DNA of 64,000 nucleotides from Chitinophaga vietnamensis (GTDB lineage Bacteria; Bacteroidota; Bacteroidia; Chitinophagales; Chitinophagaceae): positions 496,001 to 560,000 of the forward strand of contig NZ_CABHMS010000003.1 of the NCBI RefSeq assembly GCF_902167635.1. Reading direction: 5' to 3'. Of the stretch, positions 26,684 through 35,361 are shown piece after piece. The notes beneath the pieces are model-generated. The model searched no databases. It saw nothing but the letters and a program-made list of their open reading frames with translations, and was not told the DNA's origin. The first letter of the stretch is position 1, and each line of letters starts with the position of its first letter. Made by a program: the position numbers and the translations under genes.

Positions 26684-26691
26684 CAAAAGTA
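26684..26691 (-). promoter_or_regulatory. -7 promoter element of ppx
   Basis: On the minus strand this reads TACTTTTG, a perfect TAnnTTTG box, 23 nt before the ppx ATG. The region where a -33 element would fall is inside inverted repeat F. Confidence 0.55.
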
Positions 26692-26694
26692 TAA

Positions 26695-26828
26695 AAATTA
26701 CGGATTACGAATTAAGAATTACGGATTTGTGGGGAAGATATTCGCGAAGAAGCTCTTGGAGCACTTTAAAGGCTTCATCGCGAATCTTCCCCACAAATCC
26801 GTAATTCTTAATTCGTAATCCGTAATTT
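26695..26828. repeat. Intergenic inverted repeat F (between ppk and ppx)
   Basis: Outer arms are perfect over 45 bp (26695-26739 / 26784-26828). A 2-nt indel (ATATTC versus ATTC) then interrupts, and the pairing resumes with CGCGA and GAAGC. Homologous to repeats A and E. It ends 3 nt before the ppk stop and begins 3 nt after the ppx -7 box. Confidence 0.93.
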
Positions 26829-26831
26829 ATC

Positions 26832-28946
26832 TCAATCATATTTTTTTTCATGGAGATATTTGTATATCTCTACCTGTGTTCTGATCTTTTTATCTCCTTC
26901 TTTCTTATACTCGTTCTTCTGTTCGTTATCAAGAATACGCGCTTTTACGTTACCGCTAAGCTGTATCTGCATGATATCGGCGAGTTCTTTACGTATAGCC
27001 GGATCCGTTATAGGCACGGCCGCTTCTACGCGGTGATCAAGGTTGCGTACCATCCAGTCGCAGGAAGCGATGTACACCTTTTCCTGTCCGCCATGATGGA
27101 AAATGAATACCCTGGCATGTTCCAGGTATTCGTCCACGATGCTCACCGCTGTGATATTTTTCTTCCACTTTTTATTTTCGGTATAGGCGCAGCAGATACC
27201 GCGGATCACCATTTTCACATCTACGCCGGCTTTGGCGGCCTCGTACAGCTTGCCGATCATGATGGCATCGGAAAGGGAGTTCATCTTGATGATGATGCTG
27301 GCCTTCTTCTTATGACGCGCATTCTTGATCTCGCGGTCTATCAGCCGGAGGAAAGTATTGCGCATGTTGAGCGGGCTCACAGGCAGGGTTTTACATCCTT
27401 CCAGGATCTTCACATCATGCCGCGGACTTTCGAGGTACGCGAAGATACGGTTGATATCTGCGATGATAGTGCGGTTGGTGGTGAGCAGGCAATGATCGCC
27501 ATATACGCGGGCTGTTCTTTCGTTGAGGTTGCCGGTGCTTACAAAACCGCACTGGATGGTTTTGGTGCCGATCCGTTTTTTGATCACGCAGAGCTTCGCG
27601 TGCACTTTCATATCCGGGATGCCGAGGAACACTTTCACGCCTTCTTCTTCGAGCCTGGATTTCCATTCCAGGTTGGCCGCTTCATCAAAGCGGGCGCGCA
27701 GTTCCAGCACCACGGTAACAGACTTGCCGTTGCGGGCGGCATTCACCAACGCATTCACGATCTTGGAATTACGGGCAAGCCTATACGCAGTTATTTTGAT
27801 AGACGATACATTGGGATCGATGGCCGCTTCACGCAGCAGGTCGATGATGGTATCGAAAGAATGGTAGGGGAAATGCAGCATCACATCCTGTTGCTGTACC
27901 ACGTGCATCACGCTGGGGGCATTCAGGAAAAGCGGATGGATAAAGGTTTTGCGGTGCAGGTGTGGCGGGAAGATGGATTCCGGAAAATCCATGAAGTCTT
28001 TGAAATTGTGGATACGCGCGCCGGGGATCAGGTTATCCTTGCCGGATAAGCCCTGGCGCCGCATCAGGTATTCCAGCAGCAGCGGGTCGATATCTTTGTC
28101 GTATACAAAGCGTACCGGCTTGCCTTTGCGGCGGTCTTTCAGCCCCTTCTCGATCTGGTGGATCAGGCTGTCGGAGATATCGTTATCGATATCCAGCTCC
28201 GCATCACGTGTTACTTTGATGATGTGGGCAGAAAATTTATCATAGCCGAAATAGGAGAATACATTTGGTAAACAGAAGCGGATCAGGTCTTCCAGCAGGA
28301 TGATATCATGCTCGCCTTCCTTGGCCGGCAGTACAATGAAGCGGGGCAGCACGGTGGTCGGGATCTCTATCAGCGCAAATTTCTGTCGTACGGAGTTGTC
28401 CTGCCGCGCCAGTACTACCGCAAGATAAATGGATTTATCACGCAGGATAGGGAACTGCTGGATACTTTCGATCATCAGCGGAATGATGGCTGTGCGCACC
28501 TGTTCATTGAAGTAGTTGAGCACAAACTTTTGCTGTTCCTTGTTCAGTTGTTTTTCAGTCCGGAGGAAGATATGCTGGGCTTCCATCTCCGCCACGATAT
28601 CTTTCCATACCCTGTCAAACTCGCGCTGTTGCTCGATTACAGTGCTTTGTATCTCGTCCAGTATTTTATCGGGGTTCTCTTCGAGATGCATTTTGGCAGA
28701 TTTGCCGAAAGACATCATGCGTTTGAGTGTAGCCACCCTTACGCGGAAAAATTCATCGAGGTTGTTGGAGAAGATGCCGAGAAAGCGGATCCTTTCATGG
28801 AGGGGAACAGTAACGTCAGCGGCTTCCTGCAGCACCCTGGCGTTGAAGGCCAGCCAGCTGATATCCCGGGCGATCATCTTCTTTTTGGCTACGGGCGCCT
28901 TTTTCCGGGTCGCTTTCTTTTGTGGTATAACAGCGGGTAATGTCAT
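26832..28946 (-). CDS. ppk1: Polyphosphate kinase 1
   Basis: 704 residues from the ATG at 28946 (MTLPAVIPQKK); an ATG at 28982 would add 12 residues but nearly coincides with a promoter-like TTAGTTTG. PPK1 reversibly makes polyphosphate from ATP. The N-terminal domain starts at ARDISWLAFNARVLQEA; NLDEFFRVRVATLKRM follows. The phosphorylated His is in the phospholipase-D-like HAKLCVIKKR, with a second site near VYIASCDWMVRNLDHRVE. A lysine-rich lead (KKATRKKAPVAKKK) precedes the domain. Paired with ppx downstream. Confidence 0.94.
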   Translation of the reverse strand: MTLPAVIPQKKATRKKAPVAKKKMIARDISWLAFNARVLQEAADVTVPLHERIRFLGIFSNNLDEFFRVRVATLKRMMSFGKSAKMHLEENPDKILDEIQSTVIEQQREFDRVWKDIVAEMEAQHIFLRTEKQLNKEQQKFVLNYFNEQVRTAIIPLMIESIQQFPILRDKSIYLAVVLARQDNSVRQKFALIEIPTTVLPRFIVLPAKEGEHDIILLEDLIRFCLPNVFSYFGYDKFSAHIIKVTRDAELDIDNDISDSLIHQIEKGLKDRRKGKPVRFVYDKDIDPLLLEYLMRRQGLSGKDNLIPGARIHNFKDFMDFPESIFPPHLHRKTFIHPLFLNAPSVMHVVQQQDVMLHFPYHSFDTIIDLLREAAIDPNVSSIKITAYRLARNSKIVNALVNAARNGKSVTVVLELRARFDEAANLEWKSRLEEEGVKVFLGIPDMKVHAKLCVIKKRIGTKTIQCGFVSTGNLNERTARVYGDHCLLTTNRTIIADINRIFAYLESPRHDVKILEGCKTLPVSPLNMRNTFLRLIDREIKNARHKKKASIIIKMNSLSDAIMIGKLYEAAKAGVDVKMVIRGICCAYTENKKWKKNITAVSIVDEYLEHARVFIFHHGGQEKVYIASCDWMVRNLDHRVEAAVPITDPAIRKELADIMQIQLSGNVKARILDNEQKNEYKKEGDKKIRTQVEIYKYLHEKKYD

Positions 28947-29066
28947 AATGTTTTCCAGGTTCTCACCATTCTGCAAACGCATACAAACTAATTTACATTC
29001 AAAATATTCACATCATTGAAGATACGATGTTACATTTTTAGATGAACATATCGTATTAAATTAAAG

Positions 29067-30476
29067 TTAATGAATTGTCGGCTGTTTTTTAAACTTATAA
29101 AGCAAATACAGGAGCACAAAGAGGAACAGGGGGATCACCTGGAAGCGGAAGCGCATATTTTCGCCCAGTTCCAGCAGGTTGCCTATGAGCAGGAAGAACA
29201 GGATATTGAAGGCGGCATAGCTCACCGCGGTTTCCTGCCAATGCCAGCCGGTGGCGGATTTCCGCCGGCGGTATAACTGTAACGCCAGTACGGAAAACGC
29301 CAGCGCATAAAGCAGGGCCAATACGGCGCTGGACACGAAAACATAATTTTTGTAGATAGGGTGTTGCCCCAGGTTGAACAATTTCGTATAGCCGGCGATC
29401 TTGTTGCGATTAGCGGCCAGGTGAAAGTATTCGCTGGCAGGCGCGAAGTACAGCGCATGGGCGGTCATCACCAAGCTTGCATAGTTACGCGGATGCGCCT
29501 TCAGTTCAGCCAGGGAGGCGGCTTTGAAGCGCTGCGCGATCCAGATGCATTGAAGGTGGTTAAGGTTACAGGTGCCATCGGGCTTGGTCGCTTCGTGCAA
29601 TGCAGGAATATCGGGGTAGCGGGCGTCTGCCGGCAGCCAGGGGGCATAGTCGCTCACACAGTGAAAAGGGCCAATCGCCGCAATATGCCGCGTAGTATCA
29701 TCTTTAACAGCCAGCGGCGCCGATTTCGACACCGGCAGCATGATGCGTGAGATGTTCATGCCCATCCAGGTGGAACCGGTAAATTCGCCAAAGAGATAAT
29801 CGTTCTTACCATACCATCCCGCTACCACCAGTAATGGGAAAATGGCTGCCAGCAAGGTTTTCCGCCACAGCGCCTTTTGCAGGAAGCATAAAAGCAACAC
29901 TACCAGCAGTATCCAGCCCAGGTGGAACATGCTTACCGTAAGGCTCAGCATTGCCAGCAGGCCGAATAACGCGCACGCCCACACGAATTTTTCTGTTTGC
30001 AGGTAGCGTATCAGGCACCACATGGACCACGACAGCCCACACATGGCCATCATGGCGTAAAAATACCAGCTTTCATACAGCAGGAAAGCGGGGGAGATGC
30101 AGCAATAAGCCGCAATGGCGGCCGCCAGCCAGCGGCGCGTACAGAGCTCATACAGGGAGCGGTACAGCAGCCAGGTTTGCAGGAAGCCCATCAACATAAA
30201 CAGGTACTCCAATGCCAGCGCATAATGTACGGGAAAGCATTTCAAGGCAAGGCCCGTGAGCAGGTTGAAGAGCGGCGGCTGGCTATGCAGGTACCAGAGA
30301 CTTTGCAGCAGCCTATGTTGCAATAGCTCCGGTGAAAGCAGCTGCCAGCCCATATGCACATGGGCCGCATCAAAAGTGATATGAAAAAAATACCTGACAA
30401 TAAACCGGCTCAACAAAGTAAGCAGCAACAGGAAAACGAAAACGGGGCGATGTAGGCTAGGTATAAGCGGGCGCAT
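29067..30476 (-). CDS. Polytopic GT-C-fold membrane protein (PMT/ArnT-like)
   Basis: 469 residues with about 10-12 membrane helices. The long periplasmic-type C-terminal loop (about 255-335) and the early acidic loop (HITFDAAHVHMG, near residue 35) resemble lipid-linked GT39/GT83 glycosyltransferases. HSQPPLFNLLTGLAL matches the QPPLF word common in this group. The substrate is unknown, and the family call is by topology rather than a full motif. It starts directly at the edge of inverted repeat H. Confidence 0.65.
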   Translation of the reverse strand: MRPLIPSLHRPVFVFLLLLTLLSRFIVRYFFHITFDAAHVHMGWQLLSPELLQHRLLQSLWYLHSQPPLFNLLTGLALKCFPVHYALALEYLFMLMGFLQTWLLYRSLYELCTRRWLAAAIAAYCCISPAFLLYESWYFYAMMAMCGLSWSMWCLIRYLQTEKFVWACALFGLLAMLSLTVSMFHLGWILLVVLLLCFLQKALWRKTLLAAIFPLLVVAGWYGKNDYLFGEFTGSTWMGMNISRIMLPVSKSAPLAVKDDTTRHIAAIGPFHCVSDYAPWLPADARYPDIPALHEATKPDGTCNLNHLQCIWIAQRFKAASLAELKAHPRNYASLVMTAHALYFAPASEYFHLAANRNKIAGYTKLFNLGQHPIYKNYVFVSSAVLALLYALAFSVLALQLYRRRKSATGWHWQETAVSYAAFNILFFLLIGNLLELGENMRFRFQVIPLFLFVLLYLLYKFKKQPTIH

Positions 30477-30596
30477 TATTTTGATATTTTGCTATTTTGT
30501 TATTTGGATATTTCGCCTCGAAGAAATATTTCCCGAATGCTAAATAACAAAATATCCGATTAACAAAATATCCAAATAACAAAATATCAAAATAAT
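30475..30596. repeat. Intergenic inverted repeat H, AT-rich with 16-nt units
   Basis: The outer arm ATTATTTTGATATTTTG (30475-30491) is matched at 30580-30596, and an inner 14-bp arm at 30500-30513 is matched at 30566-30579. The right side consists of three 16-nt units (AATAACAAAATATCCg type), the left of two. It fills the space from the membrane protein's ATG to near the stop of the YbhN-like gene. Confidence 0.8.
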
Positions 30597-30603
30597 CAAA
30601 TAG

Positions 30604-31620
30604 CTAAATTTTTCCCTGGCGGTTCTTGTTGAACAGCGGCAATGCGATGAAGCTGCCAAAGCCGAGGATCAGCACCAGCAGCGTTTGTGCGGCCCATATG
30701 ATCCAGCCGAGCGCAAAACCTACGGCATAGTGGATGCCATATAATTTAAGGGTGCCTTGTACGAGCGGAGGGTAAGCGCCGATGCCGCCAGGCGTAACGA
30801 TCATGCCCAGGCTGCCGATCATCAGCACGGCTAATGCGGCAGCAATGGTAAGATGACTGGTTTCCTGCAAGCAGAAAAATCCGATATACACTTGTGAGAG
30901 ATAGCAGCCCCAGATGAGGATGGTTTGCAGGATGAAGGACCATTTATTTTCCATCTTGCCGATAGAGAGGATGCCTTCTACCACGCCTCTCAGCAAGGCT
31001 TTCATGGTGATGGCAGCTTTGGAGCGCGCAAAGCGGCGCAGCAGCCAGATGAGGACCAGTACGCCCGCTATTATGATGGCGGCCAGCAGCAGGAGTTGTT
31101 TGGCATCTGCATGGGACAGTTTGTCCTGTATCCTGGAAAAAAATTCACGGTTCACATAAGCGCCGAGCACATCGATCTGTGTGAGGATGGTGAGCGCGAT
31201 GAGAGAGATGAGACAGAGCAGGTCTACCGCTCTTTCCGCGATCATGGTGCCAACGAGTTTGTCGGCCGGCACCTTTTCGTACTGCGCCAATACGCCGCAG
31301 CGGGTCACTTCGCCGAGGCGGGGTACGCCGAGGTTGACGAGGTAGCCGATCATCACGGCGAAGAAGGTGTTGAAAGTATTGGGTTGATAGCCCAATGGTT
31401 TCATGAGCAGCTTCCAGCGGGTGGCGCGGAGCCAGTGGCTGGCGATACCCAGTATGAGTGCGGGGATGATGAGCCAGTAGTTGGCGCGGTGAAAGGCCTC
31501 GTTGATGTCCACCCATTGGGCCGGACTGATCTGACGTGTTACGAGCCAGATCAGCAGCACGCCTATGCCGAAAAAGCAAACAAACTTAATAATGTTCTTA
31601 AGCAATTTGGGCATAGCCAA
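30604..31620 (-). CDS. YbhN/UPF0104 flippase-like membrane protein (LPG synthase TM region)
   Basis: 338 residues with about 8 membrane helices. It matches the lysylphosphatidylglycerol-synthase transmembrane family (YbhN, AglD-like): GYLVNLGVPRLGEVTRCGVLAQYEKVP is the signature, with GMIVTPGGIGAYPPLVQGTL near the C-terminus. These proteins are proposed to move or protect lipid intermediates. Start at 31620 (MAMPKLL); an ATG at 31614 is also possible. It follows panD by 40 bp. Confidence 0.85.
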   Translation of the reverse strand: MAMPKLLKNIIKFVCFFGIGVLLIWLVTRQISPAQWVDINEAFHRANYWLIIPALILGIASHWLRATRWKLLMKPLGYQPNTFNTFFAVMIGYLVNLGVPRLGEVTRCGVLAQYEKVPADKLVGTMIAERAVDLLCLISLIALTILTQIDVLGAYVNREFFSRIQDKLSHADAKQLLLLAAIIIAGVLVLIWLLRRFARSKAAITMKALLRGVVEGILSIGKMENKWSFILQTILIWGCYLSQVYIGFFCLQETSHLTIAAALAVLMIGSLGMIVTPGGIGAYPPLVQGTLKLYGIHYAVGFALGWIIWAAQTLLVLILGFGSFIALPLFNKNRQGKI

Positions 31621-31660
31621 AAAGAGTTTAGGATGATACAGTAATCAGTGACTGCCGGGA

Positions 31661-32005
31661 TTATAATTTGTTTCCTTCTTTCGGGAAGATGGCAACAGGT
31701 TTATATTTTTTGGCTTCTTCGAAGTCCATGGTGGCATAGGAAATAATGATCACAATATCTCCCGGGGCAACGAGGCGGGCTGCGGGGCCGTTCATACAGA
31801 TCACGCCGGAGCCGCGTTTACCTTTGATAACATAGGTTTCCAGGCGTTCACCATTATTGACATTCAGTACCTGAACTTTTTCGTATTCTATGAGTCCTGC
31901 GGCGTCCATCAGATCTTCATCGATAGTAATGCTTCCAACATATTGCAGGTTAGCTTCCGTAACAACCGCGCGGTGAATCTTACACTTTAATATTTCAATT
32001 TGCAT
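31661..32005 (-). CDS. panD: Aspartate 1-decarboxylase
   Basis: 114 residues. PanD makes beta-alanine for pantothenate and is a pyruvoyl enzyme made by self-cleavage. The cleavage site Gly-Ser is in YVGSITID (near residue 24-25), and the catalytic GERLETYVI and NGPAARL segments are present. It is downstream of panC on the same strand, separated by inverted repeat I, and has its own -7 box. Confidence 0.95.
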   Translation of the reverse strand: MQIEILKCKIHRAVVTEANLQYVGSITIDEDLMDAAGLIEYEKVQVLNVNNGERLETYVIKGKRGSGVICMNGPAARLVAPGDIVIIISYATMDFEEAKKYKPVAIFPKEGNKL

Positions 32006-32036
32006 AACTGTACAATGCTCTTGTGAGGAGCGTCTG

Positions 32037-32044
32037 CAAAGCTA
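32037..32044 (-). promoter_or_regulatory. -7 promoter element of panD
   Basis: On the minus strand this reads TAGCTTTG, a perfect TAnnTTTG box, 32 nt before the panD ATG. It begins one base after repeat I ends, so any -33 element would lie inside the repeat. Confidence 0.55.
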
Positions 32045-32045
32045 T

Positions 32046-32150
32046 GGAATATTTGAGGATTTTTTGATTTACGGATGTGAGAATTTACGGCGCACTTCAG
32101 CTTGGCCATAAATTCTCACATCCGTAAATCAAAAAATCCTCAAATATTCC
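32046..32150. repeat. Intergenic inverted repeat I: 42-bp perfect arms (between panC and panD)
   Basis: Left arm 32046-32087 and right arm 32109-32150 are perfect reverse complements over 42 bp, with a 21-nt loop. The last two codons and the TGA stop of panC (32140-32142) lie inside the right arm. Words such as GGATTTTTTGATTTACGG are shared with repeats G and J. Confidence 0.96.
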
Positions 32151-33009
32151 CCCGGATGATCATGTTATCAATCAGGCGAACGCCGTCGAGCCAGGCGGCG
32201 ATGGCGGCAACGATGGTGTCGTTGTCTGCTGGCGGCTGGTTGAGCGGGTGGAGGTTGCCATCGGGATCGAGGGAGAGGATATCTACGTATTCGGGATCGA
32301 AGCCTTGTGTTTTGAGATCGTCGAAGGCATCGTGGGCGCCTTCGAGGAAGTGAAGGCCTTTCCCGAATTGTTGTTTGAGGTGTTCGAGTGCCTGGTAGAT
32401 GGCGACGGCTTTTTTACGTGCGGCGGGCGACAGGCGGGCATTACGGCTGCTCATGGCGAGGCCGCTGGCTTCGCGTTCTGTGGGGCAAACCACTAATTCT
32501 ACCGGAGAGTCGATGATTTTCAGTAATTTACGTACGATAAGGCATTGCTGGAGGTCTTTCTGCCCCATAAACAGTTTAGCGGGTTGAACGATATCGAGCA
32601 ATTTGTGTACTATTTTGCCAACGCCCTGGAAATGGCCTGGCCTGAATTTGCCTTCCAGTATGGTTTCGAGATCGCCAAAGTCATAATGGAGGCCGCCGGA
32701 GAGGCCTTCGGGATACATTTCATCTACAGAAGGTAAAAAAAGTATATCTGTTGATGCATCGTTCAATTTTTTGATGTCTTCTTCGATGGTGACGGGATAT
32801 TTTTCAAAATCTTTCGGATCATTGAATTGGGTCGGGTTGACGAAGATGCTGCAAACGGCAATATCATTTTCTTTTTTTGCCGCCTGAATAAGTGACAGAT
32901 GCCCGTTGTGCAAGGCTCCCATAGTTGGCACAAAACCAATGCTTTTGCCGCTTTTTCTTACCAGGTCCAGGTGCTTTTTCAGGTCATTACTGCGCTTAAA
33001 TAGATACAT
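32140..33009 (-). CDS. panC: Pantothenate synthetase
   Basis: 289 residues. PanC joins pantoate and beta-alanine with ATP. Motifs: VPTMGALHNGHLSLI (HIGH-like), SIFVNPTQF, FMGQKDLQQC and the AMSSRNARLSP loop. The C-terminal few codons are formed by inverted repeat I. It is divergent from the glycogen-synthase-like gene across 110 bp. Confidence 0.96.
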   Translation of the reverse strand: MYLFKRSNDLKKHLDLVRKSGKSIGFVPTMGALHNGHLSLIQAAKKENDIAVCSIFVNPTQFNDPKDFEKYPVTIEEDIKKLNDASTDILFLPSVDEMYPEGLSGGLHYDFGDLETILEGKFRPGHFQGVGKIVHKLLDIVQPAKLFMGQKDLQQCLIVRKLLKIIDSPVELVVCPTEREASGLAMSSRNARLSPAARKKAVAIYQALEHLKQQFGKGLHFLEGAHDAFDDLKTQGFDPEYVDILSLDPDGNLHPLNQPPADNDTIVAAIAAWLDGVRLIDNMIIRGNI

Positions 33010-33070
33010 AAAACATTGCTTAAAAGGATGTTAAAACTGACAGATTGGCCAATATTCCGTAAAAAATCCG

Positions 33071-33078
33071 TAATTTTG
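33071..33078 (+). promoter_or_regulatory. -7 promoter element of the glycogen-synthase-like gene
   Basis: TAATTTTG is a perfect TAnnTTTG box followed by C, 42 nt before the ATG at 33120. A TTG at 33045-33047 lies 23 nt upstream, somewhat longer than the usual 19. Confidence 0.6.
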
Positions 33079-33119
33079 CAAGCCAAATTAAAAATTACTG
33101 CATTAATAATCAGCGTTAA

Positions 33120-33938
33120 ATGTCCACAAAGAAAAGAATTCTTTTTATTGCCCAAGAGATGTCGCCTTACCTGGAACTGAGCGAGTACGCGGCGATGGTC
33201 AATAAAATGGCAATTAAGTCCAATGAGGCCGGCTTGGAAGTGAGAGTGATCATGCCTAGATTTGGAATTATTAATGAGAGAAGACACCGTTTACACGAGG
33301 TGGTAAGGTTGTCGGGTATTAACATTGTGATCGACGGGGATGATTACCCCCTGATCATCAAGGTGGCTTCACTGCCGAATGCCCGATTGCAGGTCTACTT
33401 CCTGGATAACGAAGATTATTTCAAGCGTAAGACTGTTTTTGCCGATGAGAACGACGAGTTCTTTGACGACAATGCGGCCCGTGCCATTTTCTTTTGCAAG
33501 GGCGCCCTGGAAACCGTGAAGAAATTCGGATGGCCTCCTGATATCATCCACTGTAGCGGCTGGATGACCTCCCTCATCCCCATGTATCTGAAAACTGCCT
33601 ACAAAAAAGAACCCGTTTTTGCGAACAGCAAAATCGTATATTCACTTTCTCCCAACACCTTCAAGGAAAAACTGGGAACAACTTTTGTGAAGAAAGCCAC
33701 CATCAGTAACCAGATCAAGGAGAAAGACATGGAGCTGTTCAAAGACGGAACCAACACCGCCCTCAACAGAGGCGCCGCTAAATATGCAGATGCGGTGGTG
33801 CTGGCCGCCGACAAACTGGAAAAGAAAGTAGTAGACGAAGTAAAGGCTGAAAAGGGTAAGATTATCCTGCCTTTCAAAAAAGATAATGAAGATCTGGCCG
33901 ATTACCTGGCGCTCTACAACCAGCTGTTAGGTAAATAG
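33120..33938 (+). CDS. Glycogen/starch synthase N-terminal-domain protein (GT5-like, C-terminal half absent)
   Basis: 272 residues resembling the first Rossmann domain of GlgA-type synthases: RILFIAQEMSPYLELSEYAAMVNKMA, IMPRFGIINERR, the VYFLDNEDYF region and WPPDIIHCSGWMTSLIPMYLK. A full GlgA is about 480 residues; here the C-terminal nucleotide-sugar-binding domain is missing, and the frame ends naturally. The KxGG motif of active GT5 enzymes is replaced by the ELSEYAAM region. It is therefore unlikely to be a normal glycogen synthase. It stands divergent to panC and before DUF4270. Confidence 0.8.
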   Translation: MSTKKRILFIAQEMSPYLELSEYAAMVNKMAIKSNEAGLEVRVIMPRFGIINERRHRLHEVVRLSGINIVIDGDDYPLIIKVASLPNARLQVYFLDNEDYFKRKTVFADENDEFFDDNAARAIFFCKGALETVKKFGWPPDIIHCSGWMTSLIPMYLKTAYKKEPVFANSKIVYSLSPNTFKEKLGTTFVKKATISNQIKEKDMELFKDGTNTALNRGAAKYADAVVLAADKLEKKVVDEVKAEKGKIILPFKKDNEDLADYLALYNQLLGK

Positions 33939-33984
33939 CCATTTATTAACGATTGTCCGGCCACACAATTAAACACCATAACGC

Positions 33985-35340
33985 GTGAAGATCAATTTCA
34001 GGAACCTCAGCTTCGTAGCAGCCTTTTTTACTGTATTGTATACATCCTCCGGGTGTAACGAGTCTACCATTCTCGGTAACAACCTTATTCCTCCCGGCGA
34101 CTTCGTCAATGCAAAAGATACTACCATCAATGGTATCATTGCCAATAACATCCTGACGTACGACTCATCTATCATCAACGGATATACGTATTTCAAAAGG
34201 ATCCTTGGATCTATCACAGCCGACCAGGTATTCGGTAAAACAACAGCTGCCTTGTACATGCAGGTGGGCCTGCCTTCCAGCGGTTTCACTTTCGCAGGTA
34301 CCGGCCAGACACTGGATTCCGTGGTGCTCTCCGTGAGCTATATGGGCTACATCGGCGACTCTGCCTCTTCGCAGACCTTCCGCGTGTACCGCATGAACGA
34401 ACCTGGTTTCAAAATCGATTCCAACTACCGGTATAACAAGCCACTGAGCTATAACCCGGGCGAATTGCTGGGTACTGCTACCGTTACGCCCCTGGGCCTC
34501 CGCGACTCCGTAAGCATCTACGGCACTAAAGAGACCGCGCAGCTGCGTATCAAACTCAGCTCCGCTTTTGGTAACGACCTGCTGGCACAAACAGCGGATG
34601 GCGCTTTCAAAAACGATTCCGCTTTCCGTGCTTACCTGAAAGGCTTCGCCATCATGCCCGACACCATGTCTGCCAACAACAAGAACATGATCTATGTGGA
34701 CATGAACAATGCGAACACCAAGCTGACGGTATTCTACAAGAACAGCACAAAGGATTCCCTGAGAGCAACCTTCGCGTTCAACAGCTTGAACAGCGCGCAC
34801 TCCACCTTCTTCCTGCGTAACTACAACGGTTCTGAAGCCAGTAAATATATCAACACCAATAACCCGGCAGGCGACAGCATCCTGTTCCTGCAAACCAATC
34901 CGGGCGTATTTACCCGCATCAAGATACCAGGCCTGGAAAATTTCCCGAATGCTTTGATCAACAAAGCCGAGCTGGTGATCACACAGGTAACGGTAGGGCA
35001 ACCTGACAGAAATGATATTTTTGTTGAGCCAAATACCTTAACTTTGAGACAATACACTAACGGAGACTCCACCAAACTCCCGGTAGATTATAGCGGCGGT
35101 TCCGATTACTTCGGCGGCAAAAAGCAGGTTGTTACTAATTTTGGCGGTGTAATGATTGCACAGTACAAATTTAACCTCGCCCGTTATTTACAATTGCTCA
35201 TTAAAAAGACTGAAACGAACAATGGGTTCAAACTGGAAGGCTATTCACCACTGGTGATGGACGTTCCCCGTGTGAAAGCGGGTGGCAGCGGCAATTCCCA
35301 GTATAGCATCAAGTTGAGAATCATTTATACTAAACCATAA
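33985..35340 (+). CDS. DUF4270 lipoprotein
   Basis: 451 residues from a GTG start at 33985 (no suitable ATG). Lipoprotein signal with Cys24 (TSSGCNEST). The rest is beta-rich and matches the Bacteroidota-specific DUF4270 family: GNNLIPPGDFV, followed by long stretches of short strands and a C-terminal YSIKLRIIYTKP. Function is unknown; an outer-membrane surface or polymer-binding role is possible. It follows the glycogen-synthase-like gene by 46 bp and precedes metK by 21 bp. Confidence 0.82.
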   Translation: MKINFRNLSFVAAFFTVLYTSSGCNESTILGNNLIPPGDFVNAKDTTINGIIANNILTYDSSIINGYTYFKRILGSITADQVFGKTTAALYMQVGLPSSGFTFAGTGQTLDSVVLSVSYMGYIGDSASSQTFRVYRMNEPGFKIDSNYRYNKPLSYNPGELLGTATVTPLGLRDSVSIYGTKETAQLRIKLSSAFGNDLLAQTADGAFKNDSAFRAYLKGFAIMPDTMSANNKNMIYVDMNNANTKLTVFYKNSTKDSLRATFAFNSLNSAHSTFFLRNYNGSEASKYINTNNPAGDSILFLQTNPGVFTRIKIPGLENFPNALINKAELVITQVTVGQPDRNDIFVEPNTLTLRQYTNGDSTKLPVDYSGGSDYFGGKKQVVTNFGGVMIAQYKFNLARYLQLLIKKTETNNGFKLEGYSPLVMDVPRVKAGGSGNSQYSIKLRIIYTKP

Positions 35341-35361
35341 AACTGCTAATCCGAGTTTTTT

